This document shows positions 17,719-28,505 of a stretch of DNA of 64,000 nt, piece by piece. Position 1 is the first letter of the stretch. Every line of letters begins with the position of its first letter. This DNA comes from Telluria aromaticivorans (GTDB taxonomy: Bacteria; Pseudomonadota; Gammaproteobacteria; Burkholderiales; Burkholderiaceae_D): the NCBI RefSeq assembly GCF_013003915.1, contig NZ_JABAIV010000003.1, positions 558,001 to 622,000 of the forward strand. The letters are read 5' to 3'. A program made the position numbers and the translations under genes. The notes under the pieces are model-generated. The model was not told the origin of the DNA. It ran no database searches and saw only the letters and a program-made list of their open reading frames with translations.

Positions 17719-18867
17719 TCACGCGGCCGCCTGCTCCACCGGCCCCTCCAGCACCCCCAAATCCAGCCCCACCAGCAAGTCCCCCGGCCGCACCATCCCG
17801 GCCAGCCTGCCCTTCCCGTCCACCACGAACACCTGCTGCGCCCCGTCATGGAAGCTCGCCAGCAGCGCCGTCACCGGAGCATCCTCGTCGACCGCGACAA
17901 AACCCGGTTCCACCAGCTGCCCCACGGTCGGCACCATGTCGCGCCCGAACAGCAGCGCCGTGGCGCGCCGCGCGCGTGCAGGCAGCGGGCGGCTGGCGCT
18001 GCCGCCTGCGGCCACCAGCGCGGCCATGCTGAGCACTCCCAGCGGACGGCCGGCGGCGTCCACCACCGGCAGCGCCGGCACGCCGTGGCGGACCAGCAGC
18101 GCACGCGCCGTCGCCAGCGGCATGCCGGGGTCCAGGGTCGCGGGCACGGGCTGCGCCAGCTCGGCGCAGCGGTGCAGGCGCGTCCGGCGTGCGGCGGCGC
18201 GCTGCTCCGTATTGGCCAGGATGGTGGCCAGGTCGTCGCGACTGACGTCGAGCGTCTCGCCATAGCTGTCGAGGGCCGCATCGAGGTCTTCGCTGGCGAA
18301 GCCGGCCTTCGCTTCCAGCGGGCGCGCGGCCGGCTGCACGTGGGGGTAGCGGTGTCCGGACAGCTTGTTCCAGGCCACCGCGCCCAGAACCAGCAGCACC
18401 GAGTTCAGGCCCACCGGCGCCAGCGCGAACCAGAAGCCGGCATCGTGCACCGCGGCCCCGCCCAGCACGGCGGTGACGGCCACCGCACCGCCGGGCGGAT
18501 GCAGGCAGCGCAGCGCAGCCATGGCGGCGATCGCCACGCCGCCCGCCAGCGGCGCGGTCACCAGCGGGTCGCCCATGCCGGCGCAGGCCACGCCCACCAG
18601 CGCCGACACGACGTTGCCGCCGATGACGGGCCAGGGCTGGGCCAGCGGCGCCGCGGGCAGGCAGAACAGGAGAACGGCGGAGGCAGCCATCGGGGCCACC
18701 AGCAAAGGCAGGGAGTGGACGCCGGCGGCATCGAGCACGACGCTGCTGGCGAGCTCGGTAAGCAGGAGTACGACCAGTGCGCCCAGGGCTGCGGGCAGCT
18801 GCGTGGCAAACGACGTCGGTCCGGCCGGGCGGAGGCGCCGCAGCCTGTGAATCAGCATCAGGAACAT
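17719..18867 (-). CDS. HPP family membrane protein with tandem CBS domains
   Basis: The product, taken from the ATG at 18867 (382 residues), begins with four to five membrane helices of the HPP family, including the name-giving motif in CLHPPGGAVAVTAVLGG. After about residue 180 comes a cytoplasmic region with two CBS domains (HGVPALPVVDAAGRPLGV and QQVFVVDGKGRLAGMV), which usually bind adenine nucleotides and gate the attached protein. HPP relatives have been implicated in nitrite transport in chloroplasts. The reading frame stays open further upstream to 19305, but that part overlaps the next gene's promoter and start and lacks membrane-protein character, so the shorter start is preferred. 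Confidence 0.82.
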   Translation of the reverse strand: MFLMLIHRLRRLRPAGPTSFATQLPAALGALVVLLLTELASSVVLDAAGVHSLPLLVAPMAASAVLLFCLPAAPLAQPWPVIGGNVVSALVGVACAGMGDPLVTAPLAGGVAIAAMAALRCLHPPGGAVAVTAVLGGAAVHDAGFWFALAPVGLNSVLLVLGAVAWNKLSGHRYPHVQPAARPLEAKAGFASEDLDAALDSYGETLDVSRDDLATILANTEQRAAARRTRLHRCAELAQPVPATLDPGMPLATARALLVRHGVPALPVVDAAGRPLGVLSMAALVAAGGSASRPLPARARRATALLFGRDMVPTVGQLVEPGFVAVDEDAPVTALLASFHDGAQQVFVVDGKGRLAGMVRPGDLLVGLDLGVLEGPVEQAAA

Positions 18868-19036
18868 GGAAACGCGTTGTGCATCCGCACAGCAGCTGTG
18901 AAGCCCGCCATTACACCACAGCTTGCTGCAGCGCGTGTTGGGCGCGTTGGGCGCGTTAGGCGTGCTGCAAGGTAAACATACAGCGTTGCAATCATGTACG
19001 ATATGCAACGCCTTCAACAATAACAAAGGAGCCACC

Positions 19037-19993
19037 ATGAACACCCTGCAGCACCGTACCCTGGCGATCGTCGCCACCGCCGTGGCAGCCGCCTGCCTGG
19101 CCAGCCCCGCCTGGGCCGCCGCGCCCATGGCCAAGACCCCTGCCCCCGGCTGGTCCCGCGTCATGCTCGGCCAGTTCGAGATCACCCCGCTGTCGGACGG
19201 CACGGTCGACCTGCCGGTGGACAAGCTGCTGGCCCAGGATGCGAAAAAGACGGTTGCCACGCTGGCGAAGGCGCACCTGAAAGCGCCGCTCGAAACCTCG
19301 GACAATGCCTACCTGATCAATACCGGCAGCAAGCTGGTGATGGTCGACAGTGGGGCCGGCAGCTTCTTCGGCCCGACCCTGGGCCGGCTGGTGGCCAACA
19401 TGAAGGCAGCCGGCTATCAGCCAGAACAGGTCGACGAGATCTACATCACCCACTTCCACGGCGACCATGTCGGCGGCCTGGTAAGCAACTCGGCGGCCGT
19501 CTTCCCGAACGCCACGGTGCGTGCCAGCAAGGCGGAGGCCGACTACTGGCTGAGCAAGGAAAACCTGGACAAGGCCAAGGACAAGGGGTCCTTCCAGGGC
19601 GCCCAGGCCGCGCTCGGGCCGTATGTGCAAGCGGGCCGTTTCAAGCCCTTCGAAGGCAGCGTAGAGCTGGTGCCGGGCGTGACCGCCAACCCGACCGGCG
19701 CACACACGCCTGGCCATACGACCTATATGGTGGAAAGCGGCGGCCAGAAGCTGCACCTGGTCGGCGACCTGATCCACGTGGCCGCGGTGCAGATGCCGGC
19801 CCCCGGCGTGACGATCCAGTTCGACAGCGACCAGAAAGCCGCCGCCATCGCACGCAAGAAAGCCTTCGACGCCGCAGCCAAAGGCGGCTACCTGATCGGC
19901 GGCGCCCACCTGCAATTCCCGGGGATGGGTTACCTCGCAACCGAGGGCAAAGGCTACCGCTTCATCCCGGTGAATTACACCCAGATGCGTTAA
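19037..19993 (+). CDS. Metallo-beta-lactamase-fold hydrolase, exported
   Basis: The 318-residue product from the ATG at 19037 has a signal peptide (cleavage near SPAWAAAP, residue 29). It carries the zinc motif HFHGDH at residues 139-144, then GAHTPGHT near 219 and VGDLIH near 240, giving the full set of metal ligands of the MBL fold. It belongs with lactonase-like or general MBL hydrolases. Quorum quenching is possible but not shown. AAAGGAG precedes the ATG by seven bases, which decides the start over the upstream in-frame codons. Its stop overlaps by three bases the stop of the convergent hybrid kinase gene. Confidence 0.88.
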   Translation: MNTLQHRTLAIVATAVAAACLASPAWAAAPMAKTPAPGWSRVMLGQFEITPLSDGTVDLPVDKLLAQDAKKTVATLAKAHLKAPLETSDNAYLINTGSKLVMVDSGAGSFFGPTLGRLVANMKAAGYQPEQVDEIYITHFHGDHVGGLVSNSAAVFPNATVRASKAEADYWLSKENLDKAKDKGSFQGAQAALGPYVQAGRFKPFEGSVELVPGVTANPTGAHTPGHTTYMVESGGQKLHLVGDLIHVAAVQMPAPGVTIQFDSDQKAAAIARKKAFDAAAKGGYLIGGAHLQFPGMGYLATEGKGYRFIPVNYTQMR

Positions 19994-22518
19994 GCGGGTT
20001 CTGTCCGCGTTGCGGCACCCGCGGCGCGCACGCCGTCGAGCAGGCGCGCCAACGCCTCCATGTCGACCGGCTTGACCAGGTGGTGCTGGAAGCCGGCCGC
20101 CAAGGCATCGATGCGGTCCTGCTGCTGGCCGTAGCCGGTGACGGCGACCAGCACCGCGCCTGCCGTTTCCGGCCGGGCGCGCAGGCGCCGCGCCAGTTCG
20201 CGGCCATCGATGTCGGGCAGGCCGATATCGAGCAGGCAGACGTCCGGCGCCATGCCGCGCGCACGTTCGAGCGCCCGCAGCGAGTCGTGTTCGACCGCCA
20301 CCTCGTGGCCATGGGCCTCCAGCAGCAGGCCCAGGGTCTCGGCGGCGTCGACGTTGTCGTCTACCACCAGCACCCTCACGCGCCCGGCCTGTTCCGGCGC
20401 CGCCTCGGGCGCCGGCAGGGCCGCCGGCACGGCGCCCTGCAGCAGCGGCAGCTTGATTTCGAACGTGCTGCCCATGCCCGGACCGGGGCTGGAACAGCCG
20501 ACCGTCCCGCCATGCAGCTCGACCAGGTTGCTGGCCAGCGCCAGTCCCAGCCCGAGGCCGCCCTGCGAGCGGTCGGACGAACGCTCGGCCTGGGTAAACA
20601 GGTCGAACACCCGCGCGGACAGTTCGCGGTCCATGCCGATGCCTTCGTCGCGCACGCTGATCACCAGGCTATCCCCGAAAGCTTGCGCGCCGAGGTCGAT
20701 GGCGCGACCTTCCGGTGTGTACTTGGTGGCGTTGTTCAGGATATTGGCCACTACCTGCACCAGGCGCGCCTTGTCGCCTTCGACGATCGCCCATGCCGGC
20801 GGCAGGTGCAGCGCCAGCTTCTGGCGGCGCGCATCGATCATCGGGCGCACCTGCTCGACCGCTTCCTGGATCACCACGCGCGCCGGCACCTGCGCCCGTT
20901 CCAGCGTGATCAGGCCGCGCGTGACGCGCGAGACGTCCAGCAAGTCGTCCACCAGCCGCGTCATGTGGCGCACCTGGCGCCCGATGATGTTGCTGCTCTG
21001 GCGCACCCGCGCTTCGTCCATCCGCCCGATGCGCAGCAGCTCGGCGGCCGCGCTGATCGGCGCCAGCGGGTTGCGCAGCTCGTGCGCCAGCATCGCCAGG
21101 AACTCGTCCTTGCGGCGGTCTGCCTCCATCAGCTTTTCTTCGGCCAGCTTGCGGTCGGTGATGTCGCGGAAGAAGGCGGCCAGGCCGCCGTCCTGCATCG
21201 GGTAGGCCCGCACCTCGGTCCACAGGCGGCTGCCGTCCGGGAAGACGTGCGAGTGTTCGGCAGCGCCGGCCACGCGGGTGCGCATCGCCTCGCGGTACAT
21301 TGGCCCCGGCTCGGCATCGACCGTATGCGGGAAGGCGTCCCAGTGGTTGCGCCCCAGGACGTCCGGCGCCTCCATGCGGCAGATGCGCAGGCCTTCGGCA
21401 TTCATCTCGAGCACGGTCCAGTCGGCGTCGAACACGGCGAAGCCCTCGGCGATGGTGTCGAAGATGTCGCGGCTGCGGTCGCGTTCCGCACGCAGCTCGG
21501 CCTGGGCGCGCGCCGTTTCCACCGCGGACCAGGTACGTTCGGACACGTCGCGCGCCAGCTGGATGTCGTCTTCGCTCCAGAAGCGCGGCTGCGGGCAGTC
21601 GATGCCCAGGAAAGCCGTCAGCCCGTTCGCTTTCACCAGCGGCACCACCAGCAGCGCGCCGATACGCTCGGCTACGTAGGCGCTGCGGTAGCCAATCGTG
21701 CGCACATCGTGCGCCGTGTCGTGGATGCGCACCGCATCGCCGGCGCGCAGCGCGGCGGCGACTGCCGGCCCGAAGGCATCGAGGTCGAAGCCGGGGTGCG
21801 GGGCTTTCTGGCTTTGCGTTTGAAGATGCGGCTGCAGGCCGGCGCGTTCTTCGCGGGTCCACCAGTGCGGCGCGGCGAAGCGCCCGCTGGCCGGATCCAG
21901 TTCCGCATACACGACCCGCCCTGCATGCAGCTCTCCGCCCAGCAGCGCGCAGGCGGTGGCGACGACATCCTCATGCGAGGACAGCGGCCGCAGCGCGTCC
22001 GACACCGTCAGCTCGAAGGCCGCGCGGCGCTCGGCCGCGACCCGGCGCGTGGTTTCCATCACGGTGCAGAACAGGCCGGCGACCTGGCCGTCGTCACCGA
22101 TCAGGGGCGCATGCGAGAAGGTGAAATTGGCCCGTTCCGGGTAGCCGCGCCGGTTCACGGTCATCGGCATGTCCTCGTAATACACCGGCTTGCCCGACAG
22201 CGCACGGTCGATCAGCGGCACCATCTCGGCCCAGACTTCGGCCCACAGGTCGCAAAAGCGCTGGCCGAGCGCGCGCCCGTGCTTCTGCCCGAGCAGCGGC
22301 ACATAGGCGTCGTTATAGAGGAAGACCAGGTCCGGCCCCCACGCCAAAAACATGGGGAAGGCCGAGTGCAGCATCATGTCGCAGGCGGTGCGCAGGCTGG
22401 CCGGCCAGCGCTCGGGAGGACCGAGGGGCGTCTGGTTCCAGTCGTGCCGGCGGATGCGGGAACGCATCGTTGCTTCGCCGCCGGGGTCGAGAAGCGCGGT
22501 CTGCGGTGCGTGGGTCAT
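19990..22518 (-). CDS. Hybrid sensor histidine kinase/response regulator (PAS-GAF-PAS-HisKA-HATPase-REC)
   Basis: The 842-residue soluble protein has no membrane helix. Domains in order are: PAS at about 40-160, GAF at about 175-335 (LLVVPLVKANGLTAFLGID), PAS at about 350-455, HisKA with the phospho-acceptor in AHELRNPLAPIS (His479), HATPase with NILNNATKYTPEG, DEGIGMD and GLGLGLALA, and a C-terminal receiver with VLVVDDN and CLLDIGLPDIDG. It would sense a cytoplasmic cue and relay phosphate internally. No separate output regulator is adjacent, so its partner is unknown. The start ATG at 22518 is the first in-frame codon and fits the PAS beginning. Confidence 0.9.
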   Translation of the reverse strand: MTHAPQTALLDPGGEATMRSRIRRHDWNQTPLGPPERWPASLRTACDMMLHSAFPMFLAWGPDLVFLYNDAYVPLLGQKHGRALGQRFCDLWAEVWAEMVPLIDRALSGKPVYYEDMPMTVNRRGYPERANFTFSHAPLIGDDGQVAGLFCTVMETTRRVAAERRAAFELTVSDALRPLSSHEDVVATACALLGGELHAGRVVYAELDPASGRFAAPHWWTREERAGLQPHLQTQSQKAPHPGFDLDAFGPAVAAALRAGDAVRIHDTAHDVRTIGYRSAYVAERIGALLVVPLVKANGLTAFLGIDCPQPRFWSEDDIQLARDVSERTWSAVETARAQAELRAERDRSRDIFDTIAEGFAVFDADWTVLEMNAEGLRICRMEAPDVLGRNHWDAFPHTVDAEPGPMYREAMRTRVAGAAEHSHVFPDGSRLWTEVRAYPMQDGGLAAFFRDITDRKLAEEKLMEADRRKDEFLAMLAHELRNPLAPISAAAELLRIGRMDEARVRQSSNIIGRQVRHMTRLVDDLLDVSRVTRGLITLERAQVPARVVIQEAVEQVRPMIDARRQKLALHLPPAWAIVEGDKARLVQVVANILNNATKYTPEGRAIDLGAQAFGDSLVISVRDEGIGMDRELSARVFDLFTQAERSSDRSQGGLGLGLALASNLVELHGGTVGCSSPGPGMGSTFEIKLPLLQGAVPAALPAPEAAPEQAGRVRVLVVDDNVDAAETLGLLLEAHGHEVAVEHDSLRALERARGMAPDVCLLDIGLPDIDGRELARRLRARPETAGAVLVAVTGYGQQQDRIDALAAGFQHHLVKPVDMEALARLLDGVRAAGAATRTEPA

Positions 22519-22592
22519 GCGGACGATTGTCGCATAACTTGTTGCCTGTCACGCACGTTTCATGGCAGGCAACCGACGCAGGTACCTGCCTA

Positions 22593-23177
22593 CTACAGCT
22601 TGATAAAGTGCTCGCGGTAGTAGCGCAGCTCTTCGATCGATTCGACGATGTCGGCCAGCGCGGTGTGCTTCTGGTGCTTCTTGAAGCCCGAAGCGAGTTC
22701 CGGCTTCCAGCGGCGGCACAATTCCTTCAGGGTCGACACGTCCAGGTTACGGTAGTGGAAGAAGGCTTCGAGTTTCGGCATGCCGCGCGCCATGAAGCGG
22801 CGGTCCTGGCAGATCGAATTGCCGCACATCGGCGATTTGTTGTTCGGGACGTACTGCTTCAGGAAGGCGATCAGCTCGGTTTCCGCCTGGGCTTCGGTGA
22901 CGGTGGACGCCTTGACGCGATCGATCAGGCCCGACTTGCCGTGGGTGCCCTTGTTCCAGTTGTCCATCTTGTCCAGGGTTTCGTCCGACTGGTGGATGGC
23001 GAATACCGGCCCCTCGGCGATGATGTTCAGCTCCGGGTCGGTCACGACCACGGCTACTTCGATGATGCGGTCGTTGTCCGGGTCGAGGCCGGTCATCTCC
23101 ATGTCGAGCCAGACCAGGTTGAACTCGTTCGGACGCGCAGGCTTGGCCGCCCCTTCGGTTTGTGTAGCTTGTGACAT
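22593..23177 (-). CDS. orn: Oligoribonuclease
   Basis: The 194-residue protein is a DEDD-type 3'-5' exoribonuclease that degrades 2-5-nt RNAs and pGpG, an essential last step in RNA turnover and c-di-GMP breakdown. It contains [20 protein letters not shown] near the N-terminus with the catalytic D and [12 protein letters not shown] in the middle, and the C-terminal HTALADI. The ATG at 23177 is preceded by AGAGAGA and chosen over a start ten codons upstream. The gene is divergent from the M48 protease gene, 67 bases away. Confidence 0.93.
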   Translation of the reverse strand: MSQATQTEGAAKPARPNEFNLVWLDMEMTGLDPDNDRIIEVAVVVTDPELNIIAEGPVFAIHQSDETLDKMDNWNKGTHGKSGLIDRVKASTVTEAQAETELIAFLKQYVPNNKSPMCGNSICQDRRFMARGMPKLEAFFHYRNLDVSTLKELCRRWKPELASGFKKHQKHTALADIVESIEELRYYREHFIKL

Positions 23178-23244
23178 AATTCTCTCTTTGTTGGTACTGC
23201 ACTTCACTGTGCAAGCTTATCCTGCATTTTCTCACAGGCACAGA

Positions 23245-24507
23245 ATGTCTTCATTCGGGTTTTCGGTTTTGTTCGTTGTTTTCCTTGCGCTGACCCTCGG
23301 TTTGCGCTTCTGGCTGGCCAACCGCCACATCCGCCACGTGCTGCGCCACCGCGCCAGCGTCCCGGCCGAGTTTGCTCCAAAGGTGCCGCTGGCGGCGCAC
23401 CAGAAGGCGGCCGACTATACGGTGGCCAAGACCCGCCTCGGGCTGGTCTCGCTGCTGTGGGGCGGCCTGGTGCTGATCGGTTTCACCCTGCTCGGCGGCC
23501 TGCAGGCGCTGTCGAACGTCCTCTTGGGCGTGACCGGCCCCGGCATGGCGCACCAGATGGCCCTGGTCGCCGCCTTTGCCGTCCTCTCGGCCCTGTTTGA
23601 CTTGCCGCTCGACTGGTACCGCCAGTTCGTGCAGGAAGAACGCTTCGGCTTCAACAAGATGACACCGCGCCTGTGGCTGGGCGACATGGTCAAGGGCGCG
23701 CTGATGGGCGCCGTCATCGGCCTGCCGCTGCTGTGGGTGATCCTGGCGCTGATGGAGAAAAGCGGCGACCTGTGGTGGCTATGGGCCTGGTGCGTCTGGA
23801 GCGGCTTCCAGCTCTTGATGATGGTGCTCTACCCGACCGTGATCGCGCCGATGTTCAACAAGTTCACGCCGCTGCAGGATGCCAGCCTGCAGGAACGCAT
23901 CGAAGGCCTGATGGCGCGCGTCGGCTTTGCCTCGAAAGGCCTGTTCGTGATGGACGGCAGCAAGCGCAGCGCCCACGGCAACGCCTATTTCTCTGGCTTC
24001 GGCAGCAACAAGCGCATCGTCTTCTTCGACACCCTGCTGGCGCGCCTTGATCCGCAAGAGATCGAAGCGGTGCTGGCGCACGAACTGGGCCACTTCAAGC
24101 TGCGCCATATCGTCAAGCGCATCGTCGTGATCTTCACGCTGTCGCTGGCTTTCCTGGCGCTGCTCGGCTACCTGAAAACCCAGGCCTGGTTCTACACCGG
24201 ACTGGGCGTGACCCCGATGATGAATGCCTCGAACGACGGCATGGCCCTGATCCTGTTCATGCTGGTGCTGCCGGTCTTTACCTTCGTGCTCTCGCCGCTG
24301 AATTCGATCACCTCGCGCAAGCACGAATTCGAAGCCGATGCCTTCGCCGCCAAACATACCGACCAGGCCCACCTGGTGTCGGCACTGGTGAAGATGTACG
24401 AAGACAATGCTTCGACCCTGACGCCCGACCCGCTGCATTCAGCCTTTTATGATTCGCACCCGCCGGCCTCGGTGCGGGTGAAACAGCTCACCATGGCGGC
24501 CGCATGA
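23245..24507 (+). CDS. M48 family metallopeptidase (Ste24/CAAX-protease-like)
   Basis: The 420-residue membrane protease starts MSSFGFSVLFVVF and has about seven hydrophobic segments. The zinc site is HELGH at residues 279-283, with the third ligand in HEFEAD near 359. The N-terminal region (DWYRQFVQEERFGFNKMT) is typical of the Ste24-type M48 N-domain rather than short HtpX. It likely processes or degrades membrane proteins. Its stop overlaps the phhB start (ATGA at 24504-24507), so translation is coupled. The frame is open further 5' on top of orn, but that part is antisense to orn and not credible. Confidence 0.9.
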   Translation: MSSFGFSVLFVVFLALTLGLRFWLANRHIRHVLRHRASVPAEFAPKVPLAAHQKAADYTVAKTRLGLVSLLWGGLVLIGFTLLGGLQALSNVLLGVTGPGMAHQMALVAAFAVLSALFDLPLDWYRQFVQEERFGFNKMTPRLWLGDMVKGALMGAVIGLPLLWVILALMEKSGDLWWLWAWCVWSGFQLLMMVLYPTVIAPMFNKFTPLQDASLQERIEGLMARVGFASKGLFVMDGSKRSAHGNAYFSGFGSNKRIVFFDTLLARLDPQEIEAVLAHELGHFKLRHIVKRIVVIFTLSLAFLALLGYLKTQAWFYTGLGVTPMMNASNDGMALILFMLVLPVFTFVLSPLNSITSRKHEFEADAFAAKHTDQAHLVSALVKMYEDNASTLTPDPLHSAFYDSHPPASVRVKQLTMAAA

Positions 24508-24836
24508 AGCTCCTCGAACGCCACTGCACCCATGGCGCGCCCGCGCTCGACCCTGACGCGATCCGCGCCCTGCTGGCCCAGGTGCCCGGTTGGCAAGCCG
24601 CCGGCGGCAGCATCGAACGCGAGTTCACCTTCGCAGACTACCGCGCCACCATCGCTTTCGTGAACGCGGTCGCGACCATGGCCGAAACCGAGAACCACCA
24701 TCCGGACATGCGGGTGGGTTACCGCCGCTGCACGCTGGTTTACACCACCCATTCGGCCGGCGGCGCGCTCAGCGCCAACGACTTCATCTGCGCGGCCAAG
24801 GCAGGTATGCTGTACGACCGGGGGATGGCGGCATGA
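24504..24836 (+). CDS. phhB: 4a-hydroxytetrahydrobiopterin dehydratase (pterin-4a-carbinolamine dehydratase)
   Basis: The 110-residue protein is a full-length PCD/DCoH enzyme that dehydrates 4a-hydroxytetrahydropterin in the recycling of the phenylalanine hydroxylase cofactor. The active-site motif ENHHPDM is at about residues 62-68, followed by the usual [21 protein letters not shown] strand. It overlaps the protease gene upstream and rsgA downstream by ATGA, making a tight three-gene unit. No phhA is in the window. Confidence 0.9.
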   Translation: MKLLERHCTHGAPALDPDAIRALLAQVPGWQAAGGSIEREFTFADYRATIAFVNAVATMAETENHHPDMRVGYRRCTLVYTTHSAGGALSANDFICAAKAGMLYDRGMAA

Positions 24837-25735
24837 GCTCAGTGACCGACACCTTGACCGGCACCATCATTGCGGCCCACGGCCGCCACTACCTGGCTGA
24901 CGCCAACGGCGAGAAGCTCCAGTGCGTCACGCGCGGCAAGAAGACCAATGTGGCCGTGGGCGACATCGTCCACCTCCAGAAGACTTCCGAAAACCAGGCC
25001 GTGATCGAGCGCATCGCCGACCGCACGACCCTGCTCTACCGCTCGGACCAGTACAAATCGAAACTGCTGGCGGCGAACATCACGCGCCTGTTCATCGTCG
25101 TCGCCACCGAACCGGGCTTCGCGGATGATTTGGTCTCGCGCTCGCTGGTGGCGGCCGAAGCGGCCGGCATCGAGGCCCACATCATCCTGAACAAGGTCGA
25201 CGTCGAAGCACTGCTGCCGCGCGCCCGCGAACGGGCCGGCCTGTATGGCTCGCTCGGCTACCCGGTGCACGAGCTGTCCGCCACTGCCAAGCCCGAACAT
25301 GCGGTCGAGACATTGACGCCGCTGCTGGATGGGCAGTCGTCGATCTTCATCGGCCAGTCGGGCATGGGCAAGTCGTCCCTGATCAATTTGCTGGTGCCGG
25401 ACGCCGATATCGCGGTGCGCGAGATCTCGGAAGCGCTGGATACGGGCAAGCACACCACCACGTTCACGCGCTTGTACTGGCTGCTGGGAGGTGCGTCCAT
25501 CATCGATTCGCCGGGCTTCCAGGAATTCGGCCTCTACCACCTGAGCGAGGGCATGCTGGAGCGGGCCTTCGTCGAGTTCAAGCCGTATTTAGGCGGCTGC
25601 AAGTACTACAACTGCCGCCACCTGCAGGAGCCGCAGTGTGCGGTGCTGGAGGCGGTGGCCGCCGGGAAGATCGCGCGCTATCGGCACGAGCTGTATGGCC
25701 AGCTGCTGCACGAGTCGGCGCAGACGCTGTATTGA
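24833..25735 (+). CDS. rsgA: Ribosome small subunit-dependent GTPase A
   Basis: The 300-residue protein is a circularly permuted GTPase that helps 30S maturation. An N-terminal OB-fold (about 1-75) is followed by G4 NKVD (120-123), G1 GQSGMGKSS (174-182) and G3 DSPG (225-228). The zinc knuckle is Cys256, Cys261, His263 and Cys269. The switch region after G1 contains GKHTTT. All key residues are intact. The ATG overlaps the phhB stop by four bases. After its stop lie two copies of the dispersed palindrome. Confidence 0.94.
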   Translation: MSSVTDTLTGTIIAAHGRHYLADANGEKLQCVTRGKKTNVAVGDIVHLQKTSENQAVIERIADRTTLLYRSDQYKSKLLAANITRLFIVVATEPGFADDLVSRSLVAAEAAGIEAHIILNKVDVEALLPRARERAGLYGSLGYPVHELSATAKPEHAVETLTPLLDGQSSIFIGQSGMGKSSLINLLVPDADIAVREISEALDTGKHTTTFTRLYWLLGGASIIDSPGFQEFGLYHLSEGMLERAFVEFKPYLGGCKYYNCRHLQEPQCAVLEAVAAGKIARYRHELYGQLLHESAQTLY

Positions 25736-25760
25736 ACGCGACAGTGGCGGACCGCGCTTG

Positions 25761-25790
25761 TTGGGTGGGCGGGTCCTCCCGCCCACGCTG
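25761..25790. repeat. GTGGGCGGG palindromic repeat, copy E
   Basis: GTGGGCGGG (25765-25773) pairs with CCCGCCCAC (25778-25786). It lies just after rsgA and is in opposite orientation to copy F at 25831. Confidence 0.75.
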
Positions 25791-25830
25791 CCAAGCGGTG
25801 CAAGATCCGCCCGCTCGGCTTATCTACCCA

Positions 25831-25870
25831 TAACTATCACCGCGTGGGCAGGAAACCTGCCCACCCGACG
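25831..25870. repeat. GTGGGCAGG palindromic repeat, copy F
   Basis: GTGGGCAGG / CCTGCCCAC palindrome preceded by AACTATCACCGC, the same left edge as copy A near 4921. With copy E it forms another inverted pair, with 40 bases between. Confidence 0.75.
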
Positions 25871-25905
25871 AAACCCCGCTTTCCCTAACGTCAAGCAAAA
25901 ACCCT

Positions 25906-25911
25906 TATAAT
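25906..25911 (+). promoter_or_regulatory. Possible -10 element of argF
   Basis: A perfect TATAAT stands 32 bases ahead of the argF ATG. No strong -35 is seen at 16-18 bases, so it may depend on an activator or be chance. Confidence 0.4.
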
Positions 25912-25943
25912 TCCAAGGGATAAAACCGAAAAGCAAAGACGCT

Positions 25944-26867
25944 ATGCCAGTCGCAAAAGTAAAGCACTTCCTGCAATTCTCCGACTTTTCAAGCGATGAA
26001 TTCGAGTACGTGATCGAGCGCGCCAAGGTCATCAAGCGCAAGTTCAAGGCCTACGAGGTCTACCACCCGCTGGTCGACCGCACCCTGGTGATGGTCTTCG
26101 AAAAGAGCTCGACCCGCACCCGCCTGAGTTTCGAAGCCGGCATGCACCAGCTGGGCGGCGCCGCGATCTACCTGAACACGCGCGACAGCCAGCTTGGGCG
26201 CGGCGAGCCGGTGGAAGACGCCGGCCAGGTCATGTCCCGCATGTGCGACATCATCATGGTGCGCACCTTCGGCCAGGAGATCATCGAGCGTTTCGCGGCC
26301 CACTCGCGGGTCCCGGTGATCAACGGCCTGACCAACGAACACCACCCCTGCCAGGTCCTGGCCGACATCTTCACCTTCTACGAGCACCGCGGCCCGATCG
26401 CCGGCAAGACGGTGGCCTGGATCGGCGACGCCAACAACATGCTGTACTCCTGGCTGCAGGCGGCCGAGGTGTTCGGCTTCCACCTGAACGTCTCGACCCC
26501 GAAGGGCTACGAGATCGACCCGCAGCTGGTGTCGACCAAGCGCTATACGCTGTTCGACAACCCCTCTAGCGCCTGCGAAGGCGCGCACCTGGTCAGCACC
26601 GACGTCTGGACCAGCATGGGCTACGAAAAGGAAAACGCGGCACGCCTGGAAGCCTTCGACGGCTTCATCGTCGACAGCGCCAAGATGGCGCGCGCCGCGC
26701 CAGACGCCCTGTTCATGCACTGCCTGCCGGCCCACCGCGGCGAAGAAGTCTCGGCTGAAGTCATCGACGGCCCGCAATCGGTCGTCTGGGACGAAGCGGA
26801 AAACCGCCTGCACGTACAGAAGGCCCTGATCGAATACCTGCTCCTCGGACGCATCGAGGACAAGTAA
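25944..26867 (+). CDS. argF: Ornithine carbamoyltransferase
   Basis: The 307-residue enzyme makes citrulline from ornithine and carbamoyl phosphate in arginine synthesis. It has the carbamoyl-phosphate loop STRTR (56-60), HPCQ near 133, the SMG loop in DVWTSMGYE near 226, and HCLPAHRGEE near 257. Its length and motifs are those of an anabolic enzyme. It is followed 121 bases later by argG on the same strand, so citrulline is passed to the next step. The first codons (MPVAKVKHFLQFSD) match the usual beta-proteobacterial start. Confidence 0.95.
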   Translation: MPVAKVKHFLQFSDFSSDEFEYVIERAKVIKRKFKAYEVYHPLVDRTLVMVFEKSSTRTRLSFEAGMHQLGGAAIYLNTRDSQLGRGEPVEDAGQVMSRMCDIIMVRTFGQEIIERFAAHSRVPVINGLTNEHHPCQVLADIFTFYEHRGPIAGKTVAWIGDANNMLYSWLQAAEVFGFHLNVSTPKGYEIDPQLVSTKRYTLFDNPSSACEGAHLVSTDVWTSMGYEKENAARLEAFDGFIVDSAKMARAAPDALFMHCLPAHRGEEVSAEVIDGPQSVVWDEAENRLHVQKALIEYLLLGRIEDK

Positions 26868-26988
26868 AGCAGTACCTATGTAAACGCAGCACCCTTTTGT
26901 TTGATCGTTGGCCTGCCGTTCCCTCCGGGAGCGGCGCCCAGGCCAGCTGACCATCTGAATCCCATCTCCCTCCACACTGGAACCATCC

Positions 26989-28221
<1,233 letters not shown>

Positions 28222-28240
28222 GCGCGTTTGTGTTTTGGGG

Positions 28241-28264
28241 GCCGCCTGAGGGCGGCTTTTTTTA
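28241..28264 (+). terminator. Rho-independent terminator after argG
   Basis: GCCGCC TGAG GGCGGC followed by eight T residues, 20 bases after the argG stop. Confidence 0.85.
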
Positions 28265-28314
28265 TGGGTGATGCTGGTTGGCGGAACGGGGTAAGCAGTA
28301 CCTCAATGCGCCGA

Positions 28315-28342
28315 AATTGGGTTCCCGCCTGCGCTGGAACGA
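28315..28342. repeat. GTTCCCGC-type palindromic repeat, left copy
   Basis: This 28-nt unit is the reverse complement of the unit at 28427-28454 with only two mismatches. Each unit is itself a hairpin. Together they frame the 84 bases upstream of the GIY-YIG gene. Confidence 0.8.
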
Positions 28343-28426
28343 TGTGCTGGAGGCGGTGGCTAGCAGGCAAGTTGTCGGACCGCTGAGTATTCGCTAACGG
28401 AATTTTAATTGCTGCTCTTGCAACCG

Positions 28427-28454
28427 TCGTTCCCGCGAAGGCGGGAACCCAATT
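28427..28454. repeat. GTTCCCGC-type palindromic repeat, right copy
   Basis: GTTCCCGC GAAG GCGGGAAC is a perfect eight-base stem flanked by TC and CCAATT. It ends 51 bases before the GIY-YIG start. Confidence 0.85.
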
Positions 28455-28505
28455 TTGTTTGCGTGCCGTTAGCATCGAACGAGGCCGTCCGCCGACGATA
28501 TTCCA

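Noticed and set aside
18868..19305. N-terminal extension of the HPP-CBS protein
   Set aside because: It overlaps the start and promoter of the divergent MBL gene and has no membrane-protein or conserved character.
22541..22573. Hairpin GTTGCCTG/CAGGCAAC as the orn terminator
   Set aside because: The loop is 17 bases and there is no T-run on either strand.
20080..22620. An 846-codon plus-strand frame
   Set aside because: Shadow of the hybrid histidine kinase on the other strand.
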